A stretch of DNA of 64,000 nucleotides, taken from positions 17,840,267-17,904,266 of the forward strand of contig CM035431.1 of assembly GCA_020310875.1 (NCBI GenBank), written 5' to 3'. The notes beneath the pieces are model-generated. The model ran no database searches. It saw only the letters and a program-made list of their open reading frames with translations, and was not told the origin of the DNA. This stretch comes from Ceratopteris richardii. Its lineage: Eukaryota; Streptophyta; Polypodiopsida; Polypodiales; Pteridaceae. This document shows, in pieces, positions 1 to 11,529 of the stretch. The stretch's first letter is position 1, and each line of letters begins with the position of its first letter. The translations under genes were made by a program, and so were the position numbers.

Positions 1-1
1 A

Positions 2-1060
2 ATGAAGATCAAAGATTTGAAGGAACAGTTGATTTCTGTTGATGAGGTTATACCAGATAGCTCACTTGTGCAGACCGTTCTGAATGGTCTTCTTGATTCA
101 TATCAGAGTTTTGCTTCTACTCTTCGGCTGATGATGAAAGGCAATCTGAATGCCTTATCATTTGAGGAGTTAGTCTCTGTTCTATTGCAGGAAGATCAGT
201 CTAGGCAGAACATGTCCATTATGCGTGTTGCAGATCAAGCTTTCCTGGCTAGTCAGAAGGGCAAAGGAAAATGGAGCTCTTCTACTAGTAAGCAAAAATC
301 TGCAAATGCTCCACATTCGAAGAACCAGGATAAAGATGAGAAGAAATCAAAAAAGCAAAAATTGTTTTGCAAGTACTGTAAAGGGAATGATCATATCATA
401 AAGAACTGCCCAAAACTGGCTGCAAAAGAGGTAAAGAAAAAGGAGGCTGGAATGGTTGTTGCAGAAGCCTCTACACCAAAAACAGAGTCTGCTAATCTTG
501 TGCAAGAAGAAGAATGGGTGTTTACTACTGTTTGCAGTTTTGACCCATCTTCTCATGAGCAATGCATGTCTGCAGTGGACTCAAATGTTTGGTACTTTGA
601 CAGTGGGGCAACCAAACATATTACCTCACAACACAATTTCTTCTCTTCACTCGAGCCTGCCCCTACAGGGAATGCTGTCACATGCGCCAACAACTCCTCT
701 TATCCTGTTAACGGAGTTGGCAAGATCATTCTGACTACTACTGATGGTAGTTCTTTCACCTTGTCAAATGCTTTATTTGTGCCCGGGATCAAGAAGAACC
801 TGTTATCAGTTTTTGCATTAGCTAAGATTGGCTTGGTTGTGAAATTTGTTGATGACAGATGTACAGTTCATGATCTGTCAAATGGCGATGTTATTATTGC
901 TTCTGGCATTTTATGTCATGGGCTGTATAAGCTCATAGACTATGAAAGATCTGTGAATGATTCGGCATGTGCAGTTCATGATTCTCAGGCTATGTCAGAT
1001 GCAAAGCTTTGGCATGCACGCTTTGGTCATCTGAATTTTGCTAGTTTGCTACGCCTGTAG
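2..1060 (+). pseudogene. Element A gag end, zinc knuckle and protease remnant
   Basis: The translation shows a copia Gag end (DSSLVQTVLNGLLDSYQSF), a basic Lys/Ser-rich linker, a CCHC zinc knuckle near 365-410 (CKYCKGNDHIIKNC) and a retropepsin active site near 595-625 (WYFDSGATKHIT). Gag packages the element RNA and the protease cuts the polyprotein; this is known of the family. The frame runs into the GAG-pre-integrase region (KLWHARFGHLN) near 1000-1040. The start lies outside the window. Fossil copy. Confidence 0.9.
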
Positions 1061-3764
1061 AAATCTGATATGGTGTCTTCTTTGCCCAAGCTTGAGGCAC
1101 CTGGAAAACATGTATGTGAAGGCTATATTTTGGGCAAAATGCAGCGTTCCTCCTTTCCAAAAGATGGTTCAGTTCGGGATACGCAAAAATTGTAGCTTGT
1201 ACATAGTGATGTCTATGGTCTTATGCAGACACCTTCTTTTGGAAACTATCTTTACTTTGTGACTTTCATTGATGATTTTTCCAGGCATGCATGGGTATAT
1301 CCATTGAAGGCAAAGTCCGAAGTGTTTCTGTGCTTCAAATAGTTTTTAGTTTTGGCTGAAAATCTGTCAGCATGTAAAATGGGCACCCTCCGTTCTGATC
1401 GCGAGGGGGAATATATATCTTTTGATTTTAATGCATTTCTAGCTGAACGTGGGATAAAACACCAGTGTAGAGTGTCATATACACCTCAACTGAATGGAGT
1501 TGTTGAACGGAAGAACAGGTCACTCATGGAGATGGCAAGGTGTATGGTCAAGAGTCGGGCTTTACCACATAGTTTCTGGCTTGAGGCTGTCATGTGTGCA
1601 ACATATGTACTTAACAGGTGTCCCACTAAAGCGCTATAGTCTATCACTCCATATGAGGCTTGGCATGACCGCAATCCATTTGTTGCTCATCTGCGTGTTT
1701 TTGGTTGTTTGGCATATGCATTAGTGCCTGAACAACATCGCAAAAAAATGGATGATAAGGTAGTAAAATGTATTTTTGTTGGGTACAGTACTGAAAGTAA
1801 AGGCTATTGTCTATATCATTCACAGACTAAACGCATTTTGGTTAGCCGTGATGTTGTTTTTGTGGAAGATGCTATTCAGCCATTGCTTTCATGTACCAAG
1901 GAGACATATGTTAGCTCCAAAGACATGTATGATACTTTAATGCCTCTTTTTACCGGTGGACAGTCTAGTGCTGGTCTTAATGAGGCAACTTCTCAACCTT
2001 TGCAGGTTTCATGTGATGATGCAGATAATTCTATTTCTGATGCAGATGTAGTACATGATGCACTTATTGATGAGAGAGCTGATATTGAGCAGGCAAGAAC
2101 TATGCCAAAATGGTTGGTGTAGACTTTGCATGACAACAAATTAGATGCACCTCTATCATATCGTACTCGTTCAGGCTCTCATAGTGCCTCTTTTGCATCA
2201 GATTGTTATGCTATGGCTGCATCTAGTCTCTATGATGAGAATGAGCTTGTTTCGTTTGATGAAGCACAAAATTCAGAAAATTGGTAAATTTGATGCTATA
2301 ATGAAGAATGGTACTTGGTCTTTATGTGACTTGCCTCCTGGCAAGAAGGCGATTGGCACTAAGTGGGTATACAAGCCAAAGCATAAACCTGATGGTACAG
2401 TTGATAGGTATAAGGCTAGGCTTGTTGCAAAGGGTTATGCGCAGGAAAGAGGCATTGATTTTGATGAGACCTTTGCACCTACATGTCGTATGACTACTGT
2501 TCGGAGCATTTGTGCACTTGGAGCCCATCATGGTTGGAATGTACATCAGTTGGACATTAAAACAGCATTTTTGAATGGTGACTTGTATGAAGAAGTGTAT
2601 GTTTTTCAGCCCTGTGGCTTTGTGCAGAAAGGGCATGAAAACCAGGTGTGCAGGTTAAAGAAGGCATTATATGGTTTAAAGCAAGCACCACGTGCTTGGT
2701 ATGAGAAGCTACATGCCTATCTGGTTGCACATGGTTTTGAGAACAATCCAACTGAAAGCACCTTGTATGTTAAGCGTGCTAATGATGTGCTTCTGATCAT
2801 TGTTGTCTATGTTGACGACATGCTGCTCACTGGTCCTATTGAAAAGCATATTGCTGATTTCAAGGCTGATTTGCATGCCTCATTTAAGATGTCTGATTTG
2901 GGGCATTTGCATCACTATTTGGGCATTCACTTGATGCAAGTTGATGGTGGAATGGATTTGTGTCAAACGAAATATATTGACACATTATTGCAGCGTTTTG
3001 GCCTTGAAGACTGTAAGCCTATTGCCATTCCTATGGAGACAGGTTTATGATTGAGTCTTCATGATACTAGAGATGCATTTGATGCTGTTCTCTATCAACA
3101 GGCTATTGGATGCTTGATTTATTTATGCATTACTCGGCTAGATATTCAGTTTGTTGTCTCACAAATGAGCAGGTTTATGCATTGCCCAGGAGTCACGCAT
3201 TGGAAGGCGGTTAAGCGCATCTTTCACTATTTGAGTGGTACTCGGCTACTTGGGTTGTTTTATCTAAAGGGGGGATCACTACCACCAGATTTGCATGCTT
3301 TTTCTGACTCAAATTGGGCTGGTTGCTATGACACTCTTGTGTCCACCAGTGGTTTTTGCTTCATGCTTGGTAGCTCATGTATATCTTGGTTGAGCAAGAA
3401 GCAGCCTACCGTGGCCACTTCCAGTTGTGAGGCTGAGTATAGGGCAGCTTTCACAGCGATTGTTGAGTGTGTGTGGCTCAGACGCCTTATGGTTGATTTG
3501 GGTGTTGGCCAATCTTCTGCCACCACCATCTTCACTGACAGTCAGAGCGCATTGGGAGTTGCGAGGAACCATGTGTTCCATGCTCGCACTAAGCACATTG
3601 AGGTGCATTATCACTATCTCAGGGAGAGGTTCTCTGCTAGGGAGATCATCTTGGCATATGTGCCCATGCAAGAGAACATAGCAGACCTTTTCACGAAGGC
3701 TCTACCTAGGGAGAAGTTTGAAGCTTTTCGCAAAGCTTTGGGCTTACTTCCTTTTGTGGAGTGA
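1061..3764 (+). pseudogene. Element A pol remnant: integrase, reverse transcriptase, RNase H
   Basis: Integrase core residues are recognisable around 1260-1720 (FIDDFSRHAWVYPLK-like block; a Cys-rich linker; WLEAVMCATYVLNRCPTKAL). Reverse transcriptase follows at about 2290-3050, with [20 protein letters not shown], the copia [15 protein letters not shown] block and the catalytic VVYVDDMLLTG. RNase H is at about 3280-3764 (SDSNWAGCYDTLVSTSGFC; ATSSCEAEYRAA; ARTKHIEVHYHYLRERF; PREKFEAFRKALGL). This order, integrase before reverse transcriptase, defines copia. Broken fossil. Confidence 0.92.
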
Positions 3765-3825
3765 TTTCCACATAGCTTGGCACTTCCTTATACATGAGTG
3801 CCAGCTCTTTGTTCACCGCATCACT

Positions 3826-3838
3826 CCCAGGGGGGATT
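3826..3838 (+). other. Element A polypurine tract
   Basis: A G-rich run (CCCAGGGGGGATT) lies directly before the TGTTG start of the 3' LTR, where plus-strand DNA synthesis is primed in this family. The same position in element B has the same motif. Confidence 0.75.
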
Positions 3839-4068
3839 TGTTGATATATTTAGGTAGTGATGTGTGTGAACACACTAGGACCACCGGGGCACTTTTTTCC
3901 CTCTTTAGGAGGTTTTTTTCCCCCGGCTTGTATAAACGCCTATTGCCCTAATGGGCTACTTATCTTTGTACATTCTCTAGTAATACATTCAGTCTTGTGT
4001 GTTGTGCTCCAAGCTTCTTCTTCTTCCTTGTGCTGTTCGCGTGCTTCCGCAGACGTCTAACTCCAACA
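3839..4068 (+). repeat. Element A 3' LTR (230 bp)
   Basis: It begins TGTTG and ends CAACA, a perfect 5-bp terminal inversion. It matches the two LTRs of element B (30742-30972 and 35615-35845) almost base for base, including the TATA-like TGTATA(T/A)AC region and the TTCTTCTTCTTCC stretch near its end. The partner LTR is outside the window, so no age from LTR comparison is possible. Confidence 0.93.
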
Positions 4069-4072
4069 ATAC

Positions 4073-4315
4073 CATCTGATTGGATATACATAACTCTTTT
4101 CATATTAGTTTACTTAAACCATTTAAAGGAACTTTACCACTCACTCCAATTCCTAATGACCCTCCTTTGATTGAAGAACAATCTGAAATCTTGGTTCTTG
4201 AGAAAATAATTGATCATGATGTCACTACTACACGCGCACGTACTCAATACCATCAATATTTAGTTAAGTACAAAAATCACTCTATTCAAGAATGTCAATG
4301 GATTCATAAAACATA
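4073..4315 (+). pseudogene. Chromovirus integrase C-terminus with chromodomain
   Basis: The translation reads NSFHISLLKPF, the common F-H-V-S-L-L-K-P block at the end of gypsy integrases. It then reads EILVLEKIIDHDV, an Arg/Thr-rich turn, and YLVKYKNHSIQECQWI, which fits the chromodomain consensus YLVKWKG...ESTWE. Chromodomains in these elements are thought to steer integration to marked chromatin. About 80 residues remain. Confidence 0.85.
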
Positions 4316-4510
4316 ATTAACACCTCATAACGACCACTTAATTTTTGCATATCATACACAAACACATTAATGTAATTCCTCCATGAAAATTTCCATGCAT
4401 GTTTTTTTTACATGGAATATGCTTATTTTTATTCAGTGATGGAACATGTGACTAGCCATCCATGTTTATTTTTTTCAATTGAGGTCAGTTGCTTTTTTAA
4501 CTGAGGGGCA
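4316..4510 (+). other. Element I untranslated stretch before the LTR
   Basis: AT-rich DNA without a coding frame lies between the chromodomain end and the purine tract at 4502-4510. Nothing else is recognised here. Confidence 0.5.
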
Positions 4511-5019
4511 TGTTCTAAATTATGGAATATGTTGAACAATGCATTGTTGGAGTGTTAATTTATTAATGTATAAATGTGTTTTGGTGTTTTTGATATAGCA
4601 GCTGACGGTTCGTGAGGGCATGAAAGCATGAAAGGGTGGACATCAATAATCCGACTTTCGGGTGGACATCAATAAATCTGATTTATAGTTTAGTTTGTAA
4701 ATAAACCCGTGTAGAAGGTTCTATTGTTAGAAATAGTTAGAAAAATAGTGGTTAGAATAAGGGTCATTGTAGATTGCAATTTCTGATATTAAAAGCAAAG
4801 GCTTTCTAAAAAGTCACCAACTTTTACTTTCACGCATGCTTTTCAAAGCCGCTCTCATGTAGCCACTCTTTTTGATGCAATAAAAAACTCCTATAAATAC
4901 ATGCTCTGTGGTCTATCAAAACAGAGTGCATGGGGGGAGATTGCACCTAATACTGCATTCTATCTCATCTCTTGGCATCTCTATTTTTCTATGTGTTTTC
5001 TACATTCATAACTTCTCAA
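4511..5019 (+). repeat. Element I 3' LTR (about 509 bp, right end uncertain)
   Basis: The start is set by the purine tract TGAGGGGCA followed by TGTTCTAAAT. A promoter-like CCTATAAATACATGC lies at about 4890-4905, with a pyrimidine-rich stretch after it, as expected for U3-R-U5 order. The right end is set only by the point where element J gag begins. No second copy is in the window, so the LTR call rests on position and promoter layout. Confidence 0.6.
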
Positions 5020-5387
5020 TAGCATCAAGGCAGATGATAAGTGGGAAGCTTTCACAACTGCTATGGACCTTTACATGGACATGCGAATCCCATACCTTAC
5101 CACACTCCAGGGACAACTCTTTACCCATGAAGCTAAGCTCAAAAAAAATGGAGAACCATTAAGAGGTAACAATTCCTCTGCCCTATACACAAATAAAGGA
5201 AAGTCTAAAGATAAAGAAAAGAGCAAGAAGGTTGAAGATGAAGGTACTACTTCTCAAGCTAACTATGCAAGGAGGGGTAGAAACTCAAGAGGTAAGGGCA
5301 GAGGAGGTAAGCAAGGTAGGTGGAGATCTTTCAACTCTTCCCCATGCAATATATGTGGACTGTCCAATCACACTACAAATGAGTGCT
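5020..5387 (+). pseudogene. Element J segment 1: copia gag with zinc knuckle
   Basis: The translation shows DDKWEAFTTAMDLYMDMRIP, a Lys-rich stretch, an Arg/Gly-rich run (RRGRNSRGKGRGGKQGR) and the start of a CCHC knuckle (CNICGLSNHTTNEC). The same blocks occur in elements C, K and G, so this is one copia lineage. Element E interrupts it directly after the knuckle; the same gag continues at 25199 with the NFKNQRG block. Fossil. Confidence 0.9.
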
Positions 5388-6015
5388 TGTTGACACTCAA
5401 GGTCAAGAGCAAGCCTGGAAGTGCATCAAGGAAGTGGACACACAAGAAGAGGGAGCATGTAGGGAGCTCCAAGAAGCACATGTCAAATTTCAAAAAGACA
5501 TCCCTACAAAAATATCAATTTTCATCACTAAAAACCATTGTAAATACCATTTTCCATTTTTGCAACTCCATTTTTGTTCAAGCCAAGGATTCCTAAATCT
5601 TGAGGAGTATTAAAAGTATCATCTTACCAATCTTCATAATTTTTAGATTCTGTTTGAGCACCCAAATAAGCCATTGAACCTAATTTTGAACTAGGCAAGA
5701 CACTAGGTTTGGACAGGGCCAAACTACTAAAAAAACTATAAAAAGGACTGGAGAGCTCATTTTAGGGGTTAGATTGTTTTAAGATTTGAGCTTTGTAAGA
5801 GAGTTCTTTTGTAATCGAAGTCCTTCCATTGTTCCACTCTTTGCTCTTACCTTGTGCGCATGTGTGTGTATGTGTGTGCATGCTTATGTGCTTTCACTCA
5901 TGCACTTGTGCCATCACTTGCTCACGATCTTCATATCGGTCCTCACGTTTTCGCGGATTGACATTTATGAGGTGAATCTCCTCACATCGGTGCTTACCAT
6001 TGTGCTAGAGTGACA
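5388..6015 (+). repeat. Element E 5' LTR (628 bp)
   Basis: It starts TGTTGACA and ends GTGACA. It aligns with 24604-25198 over its full length at roughly 93% by eye, outside length differences. The downstream third resembles the LTR end of D read on the minus strand (GGATTGACATT...GAGGTGAA; CCATTGTGCTAGAG). Confidence 0.93.
5737..5746 (+). promoter_or_regulatory. TATA box in element E 5' LTR
   Basis: TATAAAAAGG is followed by CTGGAGAGCTCATTTT. The same block (CTATAAAAAG...GAGAGCTCATTTT) occurs on the minus strand in both D LTRs, which supports a shared promoter core. Function is inferred from position within the LTR. Confidence 0.7.
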
Positions 6016-6022
6016 CCAAATT

Positions 6023-6040
6023 TGGCGCCGTTTCCGGGGA
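6023..6040 (+). other. Element E primer binding site (tRNA-Asp type)
   Basis: TGGCGCCGTTTCCGGGGA is complementary to the 3' end of plant tRNA-Asp except for one base. It lies 7 bases after the LTR end, the same spacing as in D. Athila/Tat-type plant gypsy elements are known to use this class of primer. Confidence 0.85.
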
Positions 6041-6479
6041 GAGAGCTTGGAGGACAAGCGTGTCATGGTAACATCTAGAGTAGCGACATTGAAAGGTAAG
6101 AAATTCACCATTTTCAGTTCAATTTCTGAGTTTTTCTTCTCCTTCATCATCATCATCACCATCATCTTCCCCCATCATCATTTTTGCATATTTTCTTCAC
6201 TTTTGACTGTACATTCATCTCATTTTTCACCTGTGACTGCGAGCAAGAAGGATAGAGGGAGTTCATAGCTGAAACATAGAAGAAATAGACTTGAAATCCT
6301 CTCAAAACATCACAAACTAAGTGAATTATTGTGCAGATTGAGACTACCGGTGTTTGGTATCGTGAGTGCAATATCGTGGATTAGGTGAGAGTTTTTGCAA
6401 CTACAGCACATAAGACTGACAAGAAGGGCATAACGTATACATATCCTCAAAAATTTTTGAAATTGGATGTCAAAAACTC
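6041..6479 (+). other. Element E leader, first part
   Basis: Untranslated leader sequence. It contains a short CATCATCATCACC simple stretch near 6145-6185. No gene is recognised. Confidence 0.5.
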
Positions 6480-7085
6480 CAAGTATCATGTCCAGTTGAG
6501 TTTTGGTATCGCGATACCAAAACTCCCATGTATCGCGATACTTGTCAAGTATCATGTATCACCAAGTGTTTGTATCGCGATCGTGGTCCTTCGATGGGAT
6601 CGTATCGTGATCCACCAGGTATCATATCATGAGCATACTCGGTATCGTATCGTGTTGATCTTAAGTATCGTATCGCCATCATTTTGGTGGTATCGTATCA
6701 TGTCGATCAAGGTATTGTATCGTTTACAAACGGGTATCATATCATTTGGTAACTTGATATCATATCATTGCGAGAATTCATTGGTATCGTATTATCCTAA
6801 CTACCGGTATCATATCATGAGCAAATCAAGTATCGTATTGTGACATTGGTATTGTATCATGCCAATCAGAGATATCGTATCGTGCACCTTGTGGTATCAT
6901 ATCATGATCACCTAAAAGGTATCGTATCATGAGAAATAAGGTATCATATCGTGACCACGTTCAGTATTGTATCGTCTGGATATTAGTATCATATCGTGGA
7001 AGTTGGACCTTGGTAGTATTGTATCATCTGAGGTGGTATTGTCCGTAGTAGTATCGGGTATCATGGAAAAAAGAGGTACCGTATC
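6480..7085 (+). repeat. Degenerate tandem repeat built on GTATCGTATCATG in the leader of E
   Basis: More than twenty copies of a TATCG(C/T)GATAC or TATCGTATCATG core recur at roughly 20-35 base spacing. The core is palindromic or near-palindromic, and linkers vary. Open frames crossing it are by-products of the repeat. Element D has a different minisatellite with a TCGCGA core in the same part of its leader. Confidence 0.85.
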
Positions 7086-7438
7086 GCCTATTCTGAGGTA
7101 CTCCTAGAGAGATCCTGTTTCTCTGTTTTAACCCTATGAACCCTGAATTGGCATAACTTTCTCATACGAAATCCGTTTGTTATGATTTTGGGTTCGTTGG
7201 AAAGCTCTTGGATTATTAGATATAGTATTTTGAAGTTGACCCTTAGGTGGGACTAGGAAGCAAGGGGTTCTAAAGGATTTTGAGCAATACAAAGGGAATA
7301 TTTGGAATAGGAGACAAAACTTATGAGCCTGAGATCAAGTAGACACCTAGGAAAAGATAGATAAAGTATCAAATCATTTGAGGCTAGTGTCAACCATACA
7401 ACCAAGTTGTGGGCTCGTAACTCAATGGTTATCGCTAC
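7086..7438 (+). other. Element E leader, last part
   Basis: Unique leader sequence between the tandem repeat and the first recognisable gag block. No gene or regulatory site can be supported. Confidence 0.45.
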
Positions 7439-10400
7439 GTGCTGAGTTCACAGACGAGTGTGTCAGAAATGTCTTTTAACATGGTGGGACTCATGGCTTC
7501 TAAAGACATGCATAGTTCAGCACCTAGAGAAGGTTTTATGTTTGCAATGGAAGGGGAATATCGGATGTCTCTTCAATATGTATCCACTAACTTGCAAGGG
7601 ATACCCATCTACCTCAATGGTCTACATAGGTCAGTAGCAAGAATGATAAACACTATAGAATCAGAAATAGTCCCAAGATCAGCTGTCAAGTACGAAGGTG
7701 GAGCTTACATGGACAAGATGGGCCAGATCTATGTAATAACTGAAAAGCTTGATCTGATTAATGATAGAGGAGAGTTAGAGGGAAATTACACTTATGAGAG
7801 AACCAACAATGGAGATACAGTGACTACCCCTAGGGGAAAGTCAGTAATGACATTAAGTATTGCGAGGGGAGAGGATACCCCAAGACGACTATCTGATGGA
7901 TGTGTGCATAGTACATGGATCAGACCTACTCCTACAAACTGATTCACTGACACGAGGAGGAGGCATCAACCAACAACTATATAGGAGTTAAGGGTCCAAA
8001 AAATCCATCTAGAGTTACATACCTAGAACAAAATCAAAGGAGATATTGGCATGTAGATGAAGTGGATGGGTCCAGATTAATGTACATGGGACTGCCTATA
8101 TTCCCTCCCTGAGATCGGGCAACTACCTCACAAAACCCATTTCACACCAGCAAAGAATGGAAAATGCGATGTTAGGACAAACGAGCCAAGGTAGTATACC
8201 CAACAGACCACAGGTACAATTCACCATGCCAAGAATTAACTCCCACAACCAAACTAGCCAGGGAATGGGAAATATGAATAGAACCACCTTTAGGGTAGAA
8301 CCAACCCAAGGTGTAGGAGCTGGAATACACCCAGTGAAACTTGTTGTTCCCATCATAATTTAGCCTCGGAGCTAGGCAAAAGATTGAGACCAATCCAAGT
8401 GGCCAAATGTATGCAAAATCATTAGGATGGCACAGGAGAGCCCTACCACCACATTGCAAAATTTAAGCAAGTGTTGCGAGCAAAGCAAGTGGATGACGTT
8501 TTTGTGCAATATGAATCCTTTGGGCTAACGCTCACAGGAATAGCCTTAACTTGGTTTCAATCCTTGGGTCCAAATTCCTTTTGCAATATCTAACAATGCT
8601 TCCAAGAATTTATCGGGGAATTCACTAAGCGAGGGTCACACACAATTCTTCATCCTTACTACATAGTTTCAAACAAGCTCCTAATGAGACAATAAAAAAT
8701 GTAGCAAGAAGATTTAATCAATACGTAGACCGATGCCTTGTGACACAGATACCTTCTCAGAAGAAAATGATATCCCTATTTTTAGAAGGTCTAACCAATG
8801 GAACATTGAGAATCTTAGTATACATAAAATAGTTGCAAACCCTGCGAGAGTATCTTCAAGACTGCATAGATTTGGAAGACAACTTACCTGAGAATCTCAA
8901 AACCACACAAAACTCTACCAAATCATAGGATACAAGGAGCAATGAGACTTCTAATTTGAGTAATGTGGAGGAATTGGCAGAGTTAGTGGCCAAGAAATTG
9001 GGAGTAGAAGGACAAAGGAACTACCAGAACGCCCCCTTGAGAGTGCCAATGTTAAGAATTTGAACACTTTGTGGTGGAGATCATCCATCTCATGTCTGCA
9101 CCAGAGAAGGATTGGAGTTATTACAACCTTACCCTTATGATAGACGAACGACTCAAGGGCCTAACATGCACTCTTACAGTGAGTAAAAGTACACCAACCA
9201 CAACACTGAATACTATCCATTTAATAGACAACCATGACCGTTTGTACCACCCCAATATAGACCATACATATACCCTCTTGGAGAACAAGGCAGAGAAGTT
9301 CCTAGGTATAACCCATATTGAGGACCACAAGGAGCAACTAGACCGTATGAACATGGAGGATATGGCCAACCTCAACCTGCACTAGAACAACAACCACCCC
9401 ACCCACAGTATGTAGTTCTAGTGAAGTACGCCCAGCTGGAAGAAAACCTAGAAAAAGCCCTAGTACCAGTGACACCTTTGAAAAGTTCCAAAACAACAAA
9501 CCAAAGTTTTGATCAGATCTAAGGAGGTTCATATTGTTATGAGGCAAACCTGATGGAATATGACCAAAGCTACAGTAAGCAATAGTACGATTATGAGGGA
9601 CATAAAAACCCTTATGGACCAGAATATGCTAATCTCATGTATACGAATCTTGGCACTAGGCTCCGAGTGAAACAAATGGGACCACAAGTCCCTAGAGGAC
9701 CATGTTTTAGATATCAGGGCAACCATGTCATTTGCGAATGTCCTTACCCATTAGCTCCGGAACAAGGGCAAAACATCATAATACAAGGCTTTTGTCCTGA
9801 GTGTGGCAAGGAACAACTCTCAAGAGATTGTCCCAAGAATCCCTCTAGTGCACCTAAGGTTACACCCATTAATATAGTAGGATTAGTAGAGGATTCAAAT
9901 TCCAGTAGCAGTAATGTGGCTCCTATACAGGTAGTTACTAGGGCACAAGCCTTACAATAAGCTAAACCAGCTGAGAAATCGGAGCCAAGTGAGTCAAGAG
10001 AGCCTAGTAAGAGAAAACCAAGAACATGGAAGGATACTAGGAAGAAGGCCAATTGTAAGTGGACTAAAAAGTTATCCAAACTAGAAGAAAGCCTAAAAGA
10101 TGTGAAAACAAAAATAGAAGATATTGCCTCTCAAAATCCCTCGCATGCCGAAACTCCATCCACACCACCTCATCCCACCCCACCAACCATTGTAAATAGA
10201 CCACAACCAGGATCTGTTCTTGCAAATCCAATCCTAGAAGACTTGGACATGATGTTCAAGGCATACTAGGCTCGACTTCAAGAAGGGCCAACATCTAGAA
10301 ACCTAGACAAGAGCTACCCTAGAGCAGATTTAGAGATTGAACGAACAAAAATGTGCATGAAAATGGTGGAACTAGCTCAAGCTATGTTTGAGGCCAATCA

Positions 10401-11068
10401 ATTGTTCAATCAGACAAATTCTTTTACACCAGGTTTGCACTTCCAGGGCTTACTAGATAGATTAGAGGAGTTGGTAAATAAACTGTAAGTTTCTTTACCT
10501 CCATAGGCTCATCCAATTGTTGAAAGAGAAAGCTCACCACCAAAGAAAGTCTATGTTCTTGAGTCCATAGATGATGGCGAACCTCTTTCAATTCAATAGC
10601 ACGCTCAAAAGTTCTTGCGTGAAATACAAGAAGAGAAATGGGGCAAGGTGAAGGATGTTTCCCCTCGTATTCTTGAGATTGATGACCTTCACGATCAATT
10701 TCCACAAGACATTCCATCTATTTATGGAGACCAAGTATAAAAACAAGAAGAAGAAACGTTAGAATTTGAATCCAATTCTTTACAAGAGTTGCCATAGTTC
10801 ACATGCCCATGGGAATCTGAACCTCCCCAGATCAGAGCTCCCACAATATTGATCAGAAACAAAAAATCGGTGGTTCCAAGATACACTGAAGTCGTGAAAA
10901 GCACTAAGGTTCAATGTCATCTCACTCTAGAAGAGCTCTTCAAAGTAAAACTTGAACTATGGAAACATGTGGTGAATCAAGTTCCAGAACTTGATTCCAA
11001 GATCTCAAAAGCAGGCTCTAAGCAAAAAGTTCCAGAGATACCTCTAGACAAAATAGGGGACATGAGTG
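7439..11068 (+). pseudogene. Element E gag remnant
   Basis: Blocks correspond in order to the Gag of D. An N-terminal region has PRSAVKYEGGAYMDKMGQIY and TPRGKSVMT against FERDAYIDKEGTMY and TPRGKSVLT in D. A capsid-like region spans about 8450-9000. Two CCHC-like knuckles lie near 9700-9840 (CFRYQGNHVICEC; CPECGKEQLSRDC). A region near 10850-11065 has VQCHLTLEELFKVKLELW against VQCNLTLEELLKVKPELW in D. It ends where the TIR transposon is inserted. Broken many times. Confidence 0.88.
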
Positions 11069-11102
11069 CATTAGGGGAAAAAGTGAGCCCTGCATGGGCC
11101 TT
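11069..11102 (+). repeat. Left terminal inverted repeat of the TIR transposon
   Basis: A 34-base end that pairs with 12015-12048 at 31 positions. The outer nine bases, CATTAGGGG, match exactly. Confidence 0.9.
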
Positions 11103-11529
11103 GTAAGGATTCCTAATTTTTTAGGATTTAAAAGGCTTAATCTTGAGATTAAGGGGCCACTGAAAAACCACTAGTGGTATTCACCTATAAAATACTATTT
11201 AATGGAAATTTGTATTTGAATTTTAAAAAGGCATGTTCTTGGCCTTTGGATCCTTTTATCGTATGGCTAAGATTGAAAGGGAGGAAAAAATAGAGAGAAG
11301 GGCTCTGCGATGCGTGGGATGGTACAGTAGAGAGAGAAGCTCCCACGATCTCTTTTGAGATAGCCTCTGCAGATTTTTTGATCTTTGGATGAGGCTCAAT
11401 CGGACGGCTGCCCGCATCCGGGGCTGAGCACAAAATCGCAGTCTATGTAAGCCATTCGATGGGGGCGAGATCTAACGGCCATGCGCGATTCGGGCTGAGC
11501 ACAAAATCGGATAACATATCAGCCATCGG

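Larger units (their letters stand above)
1..4068 (+). mobile_element. Element A: Ty1/copia LTR retrotransposon, left part outside the window
   Basis: This is a copia element in the order gag, protease, integrase, reverse transcriptase, RNase H, 3' LTR. Its 5' LTR and the first part of gag lie before base 1. It is closely similar along its whole length to element B at 30738-35845, which supplies the missing 5' LTR for comparison and shows both belong to one family. It is broken, with roughly seven or more breaks in the coding part. The sequence after its 3' LTR is chromovirus integrase (element I), so A inserted into I. Confidence is high for family and right boundary. Confidence 0.95.
4069..5019 (+). 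mobile_element. Element I: Ty3/gypsy chromovirus tail
   Basis: The remnant contains the end of an integrase with a chromodomain, an untranslated stretch, a purine tract (TGAGGGGCA) and an LTR-like sequence. It is interrupted on the left by element A and replaced on the right by element J. Only the last tenth or so of the original element is visible, so the exact chromovirus clade cannot be given. It is older than A, because A lies in it. Confidence 0.8.

Noticed and set aside
6385-6843. A 152-codon frame in the leader of E
   Set aside because: It runs through the GTATCGTATCATG repeat and has no recognisable protein features.
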